NCBI RefSeq assembly: GCF_001441165.1
Contig: NZ_CP013126.1
Span: 310,001 to 374,000 of the forward strand
Source: Acidipropionibacterium acidipropionici
Lineage (GTDB): Bacteria > Actinomycetota > Actinomycetes > Propionibacteriales > Propionibacteriaceae
DNA: 64,000 bases
Direction of reading: 5' to 3'
The position numbers were made by a program, and so were the translations under genes. Below the pieces are notes generated by a model, which ran no database searches, was not told where the DNA came from, and worked only from the letters and a program-made list of their open reading frames with translations. Within the stretch, counting starts at the first letter, position 1; each line of letters opens with the position of its first letter. Below, piece after piece: positions 1 through 8,539 of the stretch.

Positions 1-1128
1 CAGACGATCGAGCTGCCCAGCTGGGCGTTCGGCAACTCGGGTACCCGGTTCAAGGTGTACGGCACCCCCGGCACCCCCCGCGACCCCTTCGAGAAGGTGG
101 CCGACGCCGCCCAGGTGAACAGGTTCACCGGGATGACGCCGCGGGTCTCCCTGCACATCCCGTGGGACGAGACCGAGGACTACTCGAAGCTGCGCGCCGA
201 CGCCGAGGAGCAGGGCATCTCCCTGGGCACGATCAACTCCAACGTCTTCCAGGACGAGGACTACAAGTACGGCTCGCTCACCAACTCCGATGAGCGGATC
301 CGCCGCAAGGCCATCGACGCCCACCTGCACTGCATCGAGGTGATGAACCAGACCGGTTCCGACACCCTCAAGATCTGGCTGGGAGACGGCACCAACTACC
401 CGGGTCAGGATTCGATCAACGCCCGCCAGGGACGCCTGGCCGAGTCGCTGGCGGAGATCTACGCCGCCCTGGGGCCCGACCAGCGCCTGCTGCTGGAGTA
501 CAAGTTCTTCGAGCCGGCCTTCTACCACACCGATGTGCCGGACTGGGGCACCGCGCTGCTGCAGGTGATGGCCCTGGGCGACCGCGGCGTCGTCTGCCTG
601 GACACCGGTCATCACGCCCCGGGCACCAATATCGAGTTCATCGTCACCCAGCTGCTGCGCGCCGGACGTCTGGGAGCCTTCGACTTTAACTCCCGGTTCT
701 ACGCCGACGACGACCTCATGGTGGGTGCCGCCGACCCCTTCCAGCTGTTCCGCATCATGCGCGAGATCGTCACCTACGGGGCCCTGGACAAGAACTCGGG
801 GGTGAACTTCATGCTCGACCAGTGCCACAACCTCGAGGAGAAGATCCCCGGGGAGATCCGCTCGGCACTCAACGTCCAGGAGGCCACCGCCAAGGCCCTC
901 ATCGTCGATGAGGAGGCCCTGGCCAAGGCCCAGGCCGACCACGACGTCATGGCCGCCAACGGCATCATCATGGACGCCTTCAACACCGACGTCCGCCCGA
1001 TGCTGGCCGAGCTGCGCGCCGAGAAGGGCATCGACCCCGATCCCTACGGCGCCTTCCTGGCCTCCGGCTACCTGGAGAAGATCCGCGAGGAGCGGGTCGG
1101 CGGCCAGCAGGCCAGCTGGGGGGCCTGA
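1..1128 (+). CDS. rhaI: L-rhamnose isomerase (5' end outside window)
   Basis: Isomerises L-rhamnose to L-rhamnulose, the first cytoplasmic step of rhamnose breakdown. The reading frame is open from base 1 (reading QTIELPSWAFGNSGTRFKVY), so the N-terminus is off the left edge; the GTG at 55 is not the true start. The sequence matches the Gram-positive/Streptomyces-type rhamnose isomerase, a TIM barrel related to xylose isomerase, with conserved stretches SLHIPWD, LKIWLGDG, LLLEYKFFEPAFYHTD and CLDTGHHAPG that carry the metal-binding acidic and histidine residues of the family. It is followed 3 nt later by the kinase gene and belongs to a rhaI-rhaB-rhaD-aldA operon. Assignment is firm because all four pathway genes are adjacent. 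Confidence 0.93.
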   Translation, partial: QTIELPSWAFGNSGTRFKVYGTPGTPRDPFEKVADAAQVNRFTGMTPRVSLHIPWDETEDYSKLRADAEEQGISLGTINSNVFQDEDYKYGSLTNSDERIRRKAIDAHLHCIEVMNQTGSDTLKIWLGDGTNYPGQDSINARQGRLAESLAEIYAALGPDQRLLLEYKFFEPAFYHTDVPDWGTALLQVMALGDRGVVCLDTGHHAPGTNIEFIVTQLLRAGRLGAFDFNSRFYADDDLMVGAADPFQLFRIMREIVTYGALDKNSGVNFMLDQCHNLEEKIPGEIRSALNVQEATAKALIVDEEALAKAQADHDVMAANGIIMDAFNTDVRPMLAELRAEKGIDPDPYGAFLASGYLEKIREERVGGQQASWGA

Positions 1129-1131
1129 TCG

Positions 1132-2664
1132 ATGAGCGGATGCACCGTCGCAGCGATCGACCTGGGCGCCTCCAGCGGACGCGTCCTGCGCGGCACCCTG
1201 GACGGCGGCCGGCTGGCCGTCGAGGAGTGCTCGCGGTTCCCCAACGGCGTCGCCTTCGTCCGCACCGCCGGGCAGCCCGACCTGGTGTGGGACGTGCTGT
1301 CGCTGTGGCGGGGTATCCGCGAGGGCCTGGCCGAGGCCGCCCGCCGCGGCCCGGTCGAGGCCATCGGCATCGACACCTGGGGGGTCGACTACGGCCTCCT
1401 GGACGCCGACGGCCGGCTGATCGGCAACCCCGCCGCCTACCGGTCCCCCCGCACCGCCGACGCGGTGGTGCGGGTCCACGGCCTGATGCCCCAGAGCGAG
1501 CTGTACGGCTTCAACGGGGCCCAGCACCAGGCCTTCAACACTCTTTTCCAGCTGGTCGCCGACCGGTCGGCCGCCCAGGCCGGGCTGGCCCGCAGCGCCC
1601 TGCTGATCCCCGACCTCATCGCCTACTGGCTCACCGGCCGGCGGGTCTGCGAGGTCACCAACGCCTCGACCACCGGACTCATCGACCCGGCCACCAGGGA
1701 CTGGTCGCCGGAGCTGCTGGACCTGCTGAACGGCAGCTTCGGCGTCCCGGTGCCGGATCTGCTGGCCGAGCTGGTCGAACCCGGGACGGTCATCGGCCCG
1801 ATGGACCTGCCCGACATCTCGGTGCGCACGAGCGAGAACCGGTCGACGCCGGTGGTCGCGGTGGCCACCCACGACACGGCCTCGGCCATCGTCGGAGTCC
1901 CCGCCCCGGGCCGCTCGGGCCGGTTCGGCTTCGTGTCCTCGGGCACCTGGTCGCTGGTCGGCGTCGAACTCGACCACCCGGTCAAGACGGACGCATCGGC
2001 GGCGGCGAACTTCACCAATGAGCTGGGCGCCGACGGCACCGTCCGGTACCTGAAGAACATCATGGGCATGTGGATGCTCCAGGAGACCCTGCGCCAGTGG
2101 CGCGAGGAGGACGGCACCGAGATCTCCTGGCCACAGGCCTGCCGGATGGCGGCCTCCGCCCCGTCGATGCGGACCCTCATCGACGTCAACGATGAGATCT
2201 TCGTGGCCCCCGGGCCCATGACCGAGCGCATCGATCTGTGGGCCCTCGAGCACGGCGAACCCCTTCCCCAGGACCGGTCCCAGTACCTGCGGGCCCTCAT
2301 CGAGTCCCTGGCGGTGGCATACCGCCGGGCCCTGCGCGAGGCCCGGGAGCTCTCCGGGGCATCCCTGGAGACGGTCAACATCGTGGGCGGCGGCGGCCAG
2401 AACGAGCTGCTGTGCCGGCTCACCGCCGACGCCACCGGCCTGCCGGTGGTCGCCGGGCCCGTCGAGGGCACCTCGATGGGCAACATGGTGGTCGCGCTGC
2501 GCGCCGTTGGGGCCATCGACGGCGGCCTGGACGAGATGCGACAGGTCGTCGCCGACTCGACGTCGACCACCCGCTACGAGCCCGGCCCCGATCAGGAGAG
2601 CATCTGGGAGGCCGCCGAGGCCCGCGTCTTCTCCCCCGCCCCCGCCGCTACCGCGGCCACCTGA
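1132..2664 (+). CDS. rhaB: Rhamnulokinase (FGGY family)
   Basis: Phosphorylates L-rhamnulose to L-rhamnulose 1-phosphate using ATP. The 510-residue protein begins with the ATP-site motif AAIDLGASSGRV near residues 7-18, the GASSGR form being typical of rhamnulokinases rather than xylulo- or glycerol kinases. A second nucleotide-binding region reads FGFVSSGTWSLVG, and the C-terminal lobe contains NIVGGGGQNELLCRLTAD. The ATG start lies 3 nt after the isomerase stop codon, consistent with coupled translation. Length fits the family (about 480-510). The C-terminal tail is alanine- and proline-rich. Confidence 0.94.
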   Translation: MSGCTVAAIDLGASSGRVLRGTLDGGRLAVEECSRFPNGVAFVRTAGQPDLVWDVLSLWRGIREGLAEAARRGPVEAIGIDTWGVDYGLLDADGRLIGNPAAYRSPRTADAVVRVHGLMPQSELYGFNGAQHQAFNTLFQLVADRSAAQAGLARSALLIPDLIAYWLTGRRVCEVTNASTTGLIDPATRDWSPELLDLLNGSFGVPVPDLLAELVEPGTVIGPMDLPDISVRTSENRSTPVVAVATHDTASAIVGVPAPGRSGRFGFVSSGTWSLVGVELDHPVKTDASAAANFTNELGADGTVRYLKNIMGMWMLQETLRQWREEDGTEISWPQACRMAASAPSMRTLIDVNDEIFVAPGPMTERIDLWALEHGEPLPQDRSQYLRALIESLAVAYRRALREARELSGASLETVNIVGGGGQNELLCRLTADATGLPVVAGPVEGTSMGNMVVALRAVGAIDGGLDEMRQVVADSTSTTRYEPGPDQESIWEAAEARVFSPAPAATAAT

Positions 2665-2725
2665 CCGACCGCTCCCATCCATCCCTCCCAACCTCCCCGC
2701 ACCTGTCCCCTTCAAGGAGAAACAC

Positions 2726-3544
2726 ATGAATCACCCGACAACAGCCACTGAGATCCTGGCCTCCATGGGAGCCGCCGGCGCCCGCCTGGACCACCTGGGC
2801 GCCGTCGAGTCCGCCGCCGGGAACATCTCGGTGTCCATCCGCGAGACCCCGGCCGATCTGGACGAGTTCTTCCCCGAGACCGGCACCATCGACCTGCCCG
2901 TCGAGGTGCCCGGCCTGGCGGGCTGGACCTTCTTCGTCACCGGATCGGGCTCCCGGCTGCGCGATCTGGCCGTCGACCCGGCCGCCCAGGTCTCCGTGCT
3001 CATCGTCAACGAGGGCGGTAAGACCGCCGTGTGGCGCACCAACCCGAACCGGACCTTCGACCACCCGACCAGCGAGTTCAACTCCCACCTCGGCGTCCAC
3101 GAGGACCAGGTGGCCCGCCGCGGACTGGACTTCCAGACCGTCATCCACGCCCAGCCCCCGCACCTGGTGAGCCTGTCCCACGTGCGTGAACTGCGCAACG
3201 ACCACGACTTCAACCACGCCATCCTGCGCTGGGAGCCCGAGACCCTGGTCCAGGTGCCCAAGGGCATCAAGGTGCTCGACTTCATGGTCCCCGGCTCCGA
3301 GGAGCTCGGCAACGCCAACGTCGCCGGGCTGCGCGATCACGTCATCACTCTGTGGTCCAAGCACGGCCTCATGGTCCGCTCCGACGTCTCCCCCCTCGAC
3401 GCCGTCGACAAGGTGGAGTACCTGGAGGCCGGGGCCGCCTACGAGATCCGCAACCGTCAGATGGGCGGGGCCTGCGAGGGCCTGCTGGACTCCGAGATCA
3501 AGCGGGTCATCGAGGCATTCAACATCGACACCGACCTCTACTGA
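2726..3544 (+). CDS. rhaD: Rhamnulose-1-phosphate aldolase (class II)
   Basis: Cleaves L-rhamnulose 1-phosphate into dihydroxyacetone phosphate and L-lactaldehyde. The frame is open further upstream, but the ATG at 2726 is preceded by AAGGAGA with good spacing, giving a 272-residue protein of the usual RhaD size. It shows the AAGNIS phosphate-binding motif (residues 31-36), FVTGSGSRLRDL, the zinc-ligand pair in VIHAQPPHLVSLS and the third histidine in SKHGLM, all expected for a class II (zinc) aldolase/epimerase-fold enzyme. It sits 61 nt after rhaB and 32 nt before the dehydrogenase that removes its lactaldehyde product. Confidence 0.94.
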   Translation: MNHPTTATEILASMGAAGARLDHLGAVESAAGNISVSIRETPADLDEFFPETGTIDLPVEVPGLAGWTFFVTGSGSRLRDLAVDPAAQVSVLIVNEGGKTAVWRTNPNRTFDHPTSEFNSHLGVHEDQVARRGLDFQTVIHAQPPHLVSLSHVRELRNDHDFNHAILRWEPETLVQVPKGIKVLDFMVPGSEELGNANVAGLRDHVITLWSKHGLMVRSDVSPLDAVDKVEYLEAGAAYEIRNRQMGGACEGLLDSEIKRVIEAFNIDTDLY

Positions 3545-3576
3545 TCCAGCCCAACATCAACCACCAAGGAGCATCA

Positions 3577-5016
3577 ATGTCGATCACGCGGTACCAGAAC
3601 TTCGTCAACGGCGCCTTTACCGAGCACACCGGCGACTTCTTCCAGATCCTCAACCCCTCCACCAAGGAGGTCCTGGCCGAGGCGCCGAACACCTCCAAGG
3701 AGGACACCGACGCCGCCGTCGCGGCCGCCCGCGCCGCCCAGCCGGCCTGGGAGCACACCTCCGACGTCGAGCGCGCCGGATACCTCCACAAGATCGCGGC
3801 GCTGCTGCGCGCCGACGAGCAGAAGTTCACCGACATCATCGTGGCCGAGCAGGGCAAGACCCAGCAGCTGGCCAACGTCGAGGTGAACTTCACCGCCGAT
3901 TACATGGACTACATGGCCGAGTGGGCCCGCCGTCTGGGGGGAGAGGTGATCCCCGACGAGCGCGCCGGGGAGACCATGATCCTGGGCTACCGTCCACTGG
4001 GCGTGGTGGCCGGCATCCTGCCCTGGAACTTCCCCTTCTTCCTCATCGCCCGCAAGGCCGCCCCGGCGCTGCTGACCGGCAACACCATCGTCATCAAGCC
4101 CAGCTCCGACACCCCGATCAACGCCTTCGAGTTCGCCAAGCTGGTCGAGCGCTCCGGCCTGCCGGCCGGCGTGTTCAACCTGGTCTCGGGCCGCGGATCG
4201 GTGACCGGCGAGGCGCTGGTCCAGAACCCCGACGTCGACCTCATCACCTTCACCGGGTCGATCCCGCAGGGCAAGCACATCATGACCGAGGCGGGCAAGA
4301 ACCTCACCCGGGTCAACCTGGAGCTGGGCGGCAAGGCCCCCGCGATCGTGCTGGCCGACGCCGACCTGGACGTCGCGGTCGACTCCATCTGGCAGTCGCG
4401 GATCGGCAACTCCGGCCAGATCTGCAACTGCGCCGAGCGGGTGTACGTCGAGCGCCCGATCCATGACGCCTTCGTCGCCAAGCTCAAGGCCAAGTTCGAG
4501 GCCACGAAGTTCGGCAACCCGGCCGACGACGACACCCTCGACTACGGCCCCCTCATCAACGAGGGCGCCCTGAAGTCGGTGTCGGCGGTCGTCGACAAGG
4601 CCGTGGAGCAGGGTGCGACGGTGGTCTGCGGATCCCAGGACGGCGTCTCCGACGAGGGCTACTTCTTCGCCCCCGTGCTGCTGGACGACGCCACCACCGA
4701 GATGTCTGTGATGCAGGAGGAGACCTTCGGGCCCGTCCTGCCGATCCAGATCGTCGACAGCCTCGACGAGGCCATCGCCCTGGCCAACGACTCGGTGTAC
4801 GGGCTGACCTCCTCGGTCTTCACCGAGAACATCAACTCCGCCACCAAGGCCGCCCGCGAGCTGCAGTACGGCGAGACCTACATCAACCGGGAGAACTTCG
4901 AGTCGATGCAGGGATTCCACGCCGGACGCAAGCACTCGGGCCTCGGCGGGGCCGACGGCAAGCACGGCCTGCTGGAGTTCGTCGAGACCCACGTCACCTA
5001 CCTGCAGACCCACTGA
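3577..5016 (+). CDS. aldA: Lactaldehyde dehydrogenase (NAD-dependent aldehyde dehydrogenase)
   Basis: Oxidises the L-lactaldehyde made by RhaD to L-lactate with NAD+. The ATG at 3577 follows an AAGGAG ribosome site; the 479-residue product has the length of Escherichia coli AldA. The motif GQICNCAERVYV places the catalytic cysteine at residue 285, as in AldA, and the NCAER context distinguishes lactaldehyde/glycolaldehyde dehydrogenases from other ALDHs. Other family marks are PWNFPFFLIARK, ITFTGSIPQGK, LELGGKAP with the general-base glutamate, and EETFGPVLPI. It is the last gene of the rhamnose operon and is followed by a strong hairpin. Glycolaldehyde is a possible alternative substrate. 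Confidence 0.92.
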   Translation: MSITRYQNFVNGAFTEHTGDFFQILNPSTKEVLAEAPNTSKEDTDAAVAAARAAQPAWEHTSDVERAGYLHKIAALLRADEQKFTDIIVAEQGKTQQLANVEVNFTADYMDYMAEWARRLGGEVIPDERAGETMILGYRPLGVVAGILPWNFPFFLIARKAAPALLTGNTIVIKPSSDTPINAFEFAKLVERSGLPAGVFNLVSGRGSVTGEALVQNPDVDLITFTGSIPQGKHIMTEAGKNLTRVNLELGGKAPAIVLADADLDVAVDSIWQSRIGNSGQICNCAERVYVERPIHDAFVAKLKAKFEATKFGNPADDDTLDYGPLINEGALKSVSAVVDKAVEQGATVVCGSQDGVSDEGYFFAPVLLDDATTEMSVMQEETFGPVLPIQIVDSLDEAIALANDSVYGLTSSVFTENINSATKAARELQYGETYINRENFESMQGFHAGRKHSGLGGADGKHGLLEFVETHVTYLQTH

Positions 5017-5036
5017 TCCCGGGGCCTGAACGGACG

Positions 5037-5076
5037 GCGCGAGGGTGCGGGGCGTATTCGCCCCGCACCCTCGCGC
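5037..5076 (+). terminator. Terminator hairpin closing the rhamnose operon
   Basis: A 17-bp perfect inverted repeat (5037-5053 with 5060-5076) around a 6-nt loop lies 20 nt after the aldA stop. There is no U-tract, as is common for GC-rich actinobacterial terminators. It also lies just past the 3' end of the convergent small gene at 5127, so it may act in both directions. Confidence 0.75.
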
Positions 5077-5126
5077 TGCGTCCCGGACGCCGTGCGCCGA
5101 CCCGCGCCGTCCGTCCCGTGCGCCTC

Positions 5127-5348
5127 TCAGCGGCGGCCCTTGGTGAGATAGATGAGCGGCACGGCGCCCAACGAGTTCACGGTCATCAACCCCAGCGCCC
5201 ACAGGGCCTTGGGCCCGCGCACCCGACCTGCGGGACGCCGCGCCAGATCGATGAGACTGCAGACCTTGAGTGCGGCCTCGGCCCCTCCCAGCACCACCAG
5301 GCCCACCTGTACCGGCTTCGACAGCTCCGCCCACTTCTTCCCGGCCAT
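5127..5348 (-). CDS. Small membrane protein with two predicted helices (PLDc_N-like)
   Basis: A 73-residue protein with two hydrophobic segments (VQVGLVVLGGAEAALKVCSL and ALWALGLMTVNSLGAVPLIYL) ending in a positively charged GRR tail. The second helix resembles the short N-terminal membrane domain of cardiolipin synthase-like proteins (PLDc_N), often found alone in actinobacteria. No catalytic residues are present and no function is assigned. It converges on the rhamnose operon terminator and is divergent from the DUF1707 gene at 5425. Codon use matches the surroundings, so it is probably a real gene. Confidence 0.7.
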   Translation of the reverse strand: MAGKKWAELSKPVQVGLVVLGGAEAALKVCSLIDLARRPAGRVRGPKALWALGLMTVNSLGAVPLIYLTKGRR

Positions 5349-5424
5349 CGTCGGCCCCTTTCCGCGTCATCGCTCCTGTGCACGAAAGCCTACGGCGCAC
5401 CCGGCCCGAACTAGGCTGATCGCC

Positions 5425-6075
5425 ATGACCCAACCCCCCGACGAGCACCATCTGGCGATGCGCGCCAGTGACCTCGACCGCACCCGGGTCGCCGAACTGC
5501 TGGACGAGGCCTACGCCGACGGACGCCTCGACCGCGAGGAGCACGACGAGCGCGCCGCATCGGCGATCACGGCGCGCACCCTCGGGGACCTCTCCGTCCT
5601 CACGCGGGATCTCGATCCCACGGCCCTGGCGCCGGTGTCGTCCCCGTCGTCATCTGCTGTGGTGCCGGCCGCGAGCCGGGTCCCGGTGGTCGCCGGCCCG
5701 CCCGAGGACCGCATCGTCACCATCCTGGGCGACGTCACCCGTGGCGCCGGTCACACCCTGGCCGCCCGGACCGAGGTCGTCTCCGGTCTGGGCGACATCA
5801 GGCTCGACCTCACGTCCATGGAACTGGCCGCCCACGACGTCATCATCGATATCAAGTCGGTGATGGGCGACATCAAGATCATGGTGCCCGAGGGCATCCG
5901 GGTGATCGACCAGACGGGCCGATTCCTCGGCGACAGCAAGTTCGACGGGCTGGCCCCCACCGGGCCCGACGCCCCGTCGGTCACCCTCACCGGCTTCATC
6001 GTCATGGGCGACGTCAAGGTCTACGGGCCCGAGCACGTGTCCTTCGGCAAGAAGCTCCGCAAGTGGTTCGGCTGA
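5425..6075 (+). CDS. DUF1707 and LiaF-like C-terminal domain protein
   Basis: A 216-residue protein of unknown function. The N-terminal ~55 residues (MRASDLDRTRVAELLDEAYADGRLDREEHDER) form a DUF1707 domain, found in many actinobacterial envelope-associated proteins. The C-terminal part repeats glycine-aspartate turns (ILGDVTRG, GLGDIRLDL, VMGDIKIMVPEG, VMGDVKVYGPE), typical of the beta-helical C-terminal domain of LiaF/YvqF-type envelope stress proteins. No membrane segment is evident. The ATG at 5425 has no ribosome site, but a TAGGCT -10 hexamer ends 7 nt upstream (5412-5417), implying a leaderless mRNA. It is divergent from the gene at 5127. Confidence 0.85.
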   Translation: MTQPPDEHHLAMRASDLDRTRVAELLDEAYADGRLDREEHDERAASAITARTLGDLSVLTRDLDPTALAPVSSPSSSAVVPAASRVPVVAGPPEDRIVTILGDVTRGAGHTLAARTEVVSGLGDIRLDLTSMELAAHDVIIDIKSVMGDIKIMVPEGIRVIDQTGRFLGDSKFDGLAPTGPDAPSVTLTGFIVMGDVKVYGPEHVSFGKKLRKWFG

Positions 6076-6098
6076 CCCGGGCCCGGTCGGTCCTCGGG

Positions 6099-6176
6099 CG
6101 GCGCGCATATTGCTAGCTGGAGGGCCCGATCCGACAGATTCCGCTCGAGATCGGGCCTCCAGCGAGTGATCTGCGC
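6099..6176. repeat. Palindromic repeat, class A copy 1
   Basis: A 78-bp element whose arms CTGGAGGGCCCGATC and GATCGGGCCTCCAG pair with one bulged G. A near-identical copy lies at 7946-8024, so the two copies bracket the sugar-porter gene. It may be an interspersed palindromic element or a structured RNA; no function is known to me. Confidence 0.75.
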
Positions 6177-6272
6177 CGCTTCACACATGTCCGGTCGCCC
6201 AAGTCGCCCCCGGATGTGCGCTCCCGCCGCCAGGTGAGCAGAATTCAGGGGATTGCCATTGAGAGGCGGGCC

Positions 6273-7937
6273 ATGGGAGCACAGACACCTTCCGGGGTCG
6301 ACGTCGAGCAGTTGTGCTCCGAGGTCGCCCCGTCCGGGAAACACCACCGGATCCTTCCGGTCGCCCTGTCGGCGACACTGGGATCGATCCTCTTCGGATA
6401 CGACACCGGAGTGATCTCCGGGGCGCTGCCCTACATGTACATGCCCGGCGCCGCCAAGGGTCTGCACATCACCGCCGTCGAGGAGGGCGGCGTCACAGCG
6501 ATCCTCGCCGTCGGCGCGGCCTTCGGCGCGATCCTCGGCGGACGCCTCTCCGACCGGTACGGACGCCGCCACAACCTGCTGATGCTCGCCTTCATCTTCC
6601 TGGGGGTGGCGATCGGCGCCGCCGTCTCCCCCAACGTCTGGTGGCTCTACGCCTTCCGATTCATCATGGGATTTGCCGTCGGCGGGGCCTCCGCCACCGT
6701 GCCGGTCTACCTGTCGGAGACCGCGCCCCGCCACATCCGCGGCTCCATCGTGGCGATGGACCAGTTCATGATCGTGCTGGGCCAGCTCATCGCCTTCTCG
6801 GTCAACGGAGTCGTCGCCCAGGCCAGCGGCGGCCCGGAACTCACCGTCACCAGTGATCCCTCCGGCACACTGAGCCCGGGAGTCCACACCTGGGACTCGG
6901 TGCTCAACCTGGCGGCCTCCCACGGCGGCACCATGAGCGCCGCCGCCTGGAACCAGTTCGTCGCCAACCTGTCGATCTCCGGGGGCAACGGCGGCACCTG
7001 GCGGATCATGATCCTCATCTGCTCGGTGCCGGCCATCGCCCTGTGGATCTGCATGCACCGGATGCCCGAGTCCCCGCGCTGGTACGCCACCCAGAAGCGC
7101 TACTACGACTTCGTCGGATCCCTCAAGCGGATCCGCCCCGCCGACAGCCCGGACCTGGTCACCGAGGCGCGCGAGGGGATCGCCCTGTCCGACAGCCTGG
7201 AGAACGCTGACAGAGCCACCCTCAAGGACCTGTTCACCACCCCGTGGCTGCGCCGCATCTTCTGGATCGGGCTCGTACTCTCGCTGGCCAACAAGACCAG
7301 CGGCGTCGACACCGTGATGTTCTACGCCCCGAAAGTGCTCTCCTACGCGGGACTGGACACCTCGGCGTCCATCACCCTGCAGATCGTCAACGGGGTGGTC
7401 GGCATCGCCGGGGCGCTGATCGGGATCCTCATCATGTCGAAGCTGCCGCGCCGCCGAGTGCTGCTCACCGCCCTGGGGCTGTGCGCCGCGATCCTGCTCG
7501 CGATCGCCGGCCTTTTCGCATTCGTGATCGAGCCCCGTCTGGCAGCCGGCGGACGGCCGCCACTCGGGGTCGCCGTCGCCGTGCTCGTGCTGATGGCCCT
7601 GTTCATGCTGGTGGTCCAGGGCGGCAACGGGACGGTCGTCTGGGCCCTCCTCGGGGAGATCTTCCCCAGCCAGATCCGCGGCCTGGCCTCCGGCATCGTC
7701 ATCGCCGCCGGTTGGATCGCCAGCGCCATCACCATGTTCGCCTTCCCCTCGATGATGGCCGGCATCGGCGGCGGCTACTCCTACCTCGTCTTCGCCGCCA
7801 TCAACATTCTCTGGCTCGTCATCCTCGCGAAGATCATGCCCGAGACCTCCGGGAAGTCCCTCGAGGAGGTCGAGGTGGAATTCCGTGGCGTCTCGGGGAC
7901 CGAGGACCTCGCACGGGCTGGCGACACCTCGGTGTGA
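6273..7937 (+). CDS. MFS sugar-porter family transporter
   Basis: Predicted sugar:proton symporter of the sugar porter family (XylE/AraE/GLUT type). The ATG at 6273, preceded by GAGAGG, gives 554 residues. Family signatures are present in order: GYDTGVISGALPYM in the first helix, GGRLSDRYGRRHNLL after helix 2, PVYLSETAPRHIRGS after helix 4, PESPRWY after helix 6, and PETSGKSLEEVE at the C-terminus. Between the conserved GQLIAFSVNG and GGTWRIMILICSVPA segments is an insertion of roughly 50 residues not usual for the family, probably an extracellular loop. Substrate cannot be told; the rhamnose operon 1.3 kb away makes a pentose or deoxyhexose possible. The gene lies between two class A palindromic repeats. 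Confidence 0.9.
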   Translation: MGAQTPSGVDVEQLCSEVAPSGKHHRILPVALSATLGSILFGYDTGVISGALPYMYMPGAAKGLHITAVEEGGVTAILAVGAAFGAILGGRLSDRYGRRHNLLMLAFIFLGVAIGAAVSPNVWWLYAFRFIMGFAVGGASATVPVYLSETAPRHIRGSIVAMDQFMIVLGQLIAFSVNGVVAQASGGPELTVTSDPSGTLSPGVHTWDSVLNLAASHGGTMSAAAWNQFVANLSISGGNGGTWRIMILICSVPAIALWICMHRMPESPRWYATQKRYYDFVGSLKRIRPADSPDLVTEAREGIALSDSLENADRATLKDLFTTPWLRRIFWIGLVLSLANKTSGVDTVMFYAPKVLSYAGLDTSASITLQIVNGVVGIAGALIGILIMSKLPRRRVLLTALGLCAAILLAIAGLFAFVIEPRLAAGGRPPLGVAVAVLVLMALFMLVVQGGNGTVVWALLGEIFPSQIRGLASGIVIAAGWIASAITMFAFPSMMAGIGGGYSYLVFAAINILWLVILAKIMPETSGKSLEEVEVEFRGVSGTEDLARAGDTSV

Positions 7938-7945
7938 GCCGGTCC

Positions 7946-8024
7946 CGGCGCGCATACTGCTAGCTGGAGGGCCCCATTCCGGCAGGTTCTGGTCGAGATC
8001 GGGCCCCCAGCGAGTGATCCGCGC
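7946..8024. repeat. Palindromic repeat, class A copy 2
   Basis: A 79-bp copy of the element at 6099-6176, aligned end to end with one single-base length difference and scattered substitutions, mostly in the loop. It starts 9 nt after the transporter stop codon and could also serve as its terminator. Confidence 0.75.
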
Positions 8025-8050
8025 ACGCCACCCCCGCTACATTGGCCCCC

Positions 8051-8539
8051 ATGGACGCCCTCTTCGACCCGCCCGGAGGCCGGTGGCAACCGGTCTCGCC
8101 GAAGTACGTCACCGTCAAGAGACTGTCAGTGCTGCTCTCCTGGGGCATCCCCACCATCGTCATCGCTGTCGGCCCGGGCGTGATCTGGAGCTGGTGGGCG
8201 GCGCTGGCGGCCGGGATCGTCGGCCTGGCGATCACCGTGTGGCGCTGGCTGCGGATGCCGAAGATCGTGGCGGCCTGGGGCTGGTGCGAACGCGGCACCG
8301 ACCTGTGCATCCGCTCCGGCCCGATGTTCCGCCATCTCACCATCGTCCCCTATGGCCGGATGCAGAGCGTCGAGATCAACTCCGGACCGATCGACCGTCA
8401 TTTCGGTCTGGCCTCGGTACAGCTGGTCACCGCATCCCCGCTGTCCGACGCCGCCATCCCCGGCATGCCCCGGGCCGACGCCGTCGCCCTGCGTGATCGC
8501 ATCACCGCCGTCGCCGAGACCGCGGACGCCGGGCTGTGA
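8051..8539 (+). CDS. PH-domain membrane protein (YdbS-like)
   Basis: A 162-residue protein with two adjacent membrane helices (roughly residues 25-65, a glycine/tryptophan-rich double hairpin) followed by a bacterial PH domain (bPH2, former DUF304), seen as VPYGRMQSVEINSGPIDRHFGLASVQLVTAS. It is the short member of a YdbS/YdbT-type pair, with the long member overlapping its stop. The Bacillus pair is linked to resistance to antimicrobial peptides; that role is not demonstrated here. The ATG at 8051 is leaderless-type: TACATT lies 7 nt upstream (8038-8043). Confidence 0.87.
   Translation: MDALFDPPGGRWQPVSPKYVTVKRLSVLLSWGIPTIVIAVGPGVIWSWWAALAAGIVGLAITVWRWLRMPKIVAAWGWCERGTDLCIRSGPMFRHLTIVPYGRMQSVEINSGPIDRHFGLASVQLVTASPLSDAAIPGMPRADAVALRDRITAVAETADAGL

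Noticed and set aside
55-57. GTG at 55 as start of the isomerase
   Set aside because: The frame is open to base 1 and the upstream residues match the family, so the gene is truncated by the window edge.
5127-5348. Non-coding overlap frame
   Set aside because: Considered because it is short, but two clean membrane helices and a family resemblance support a real gene.
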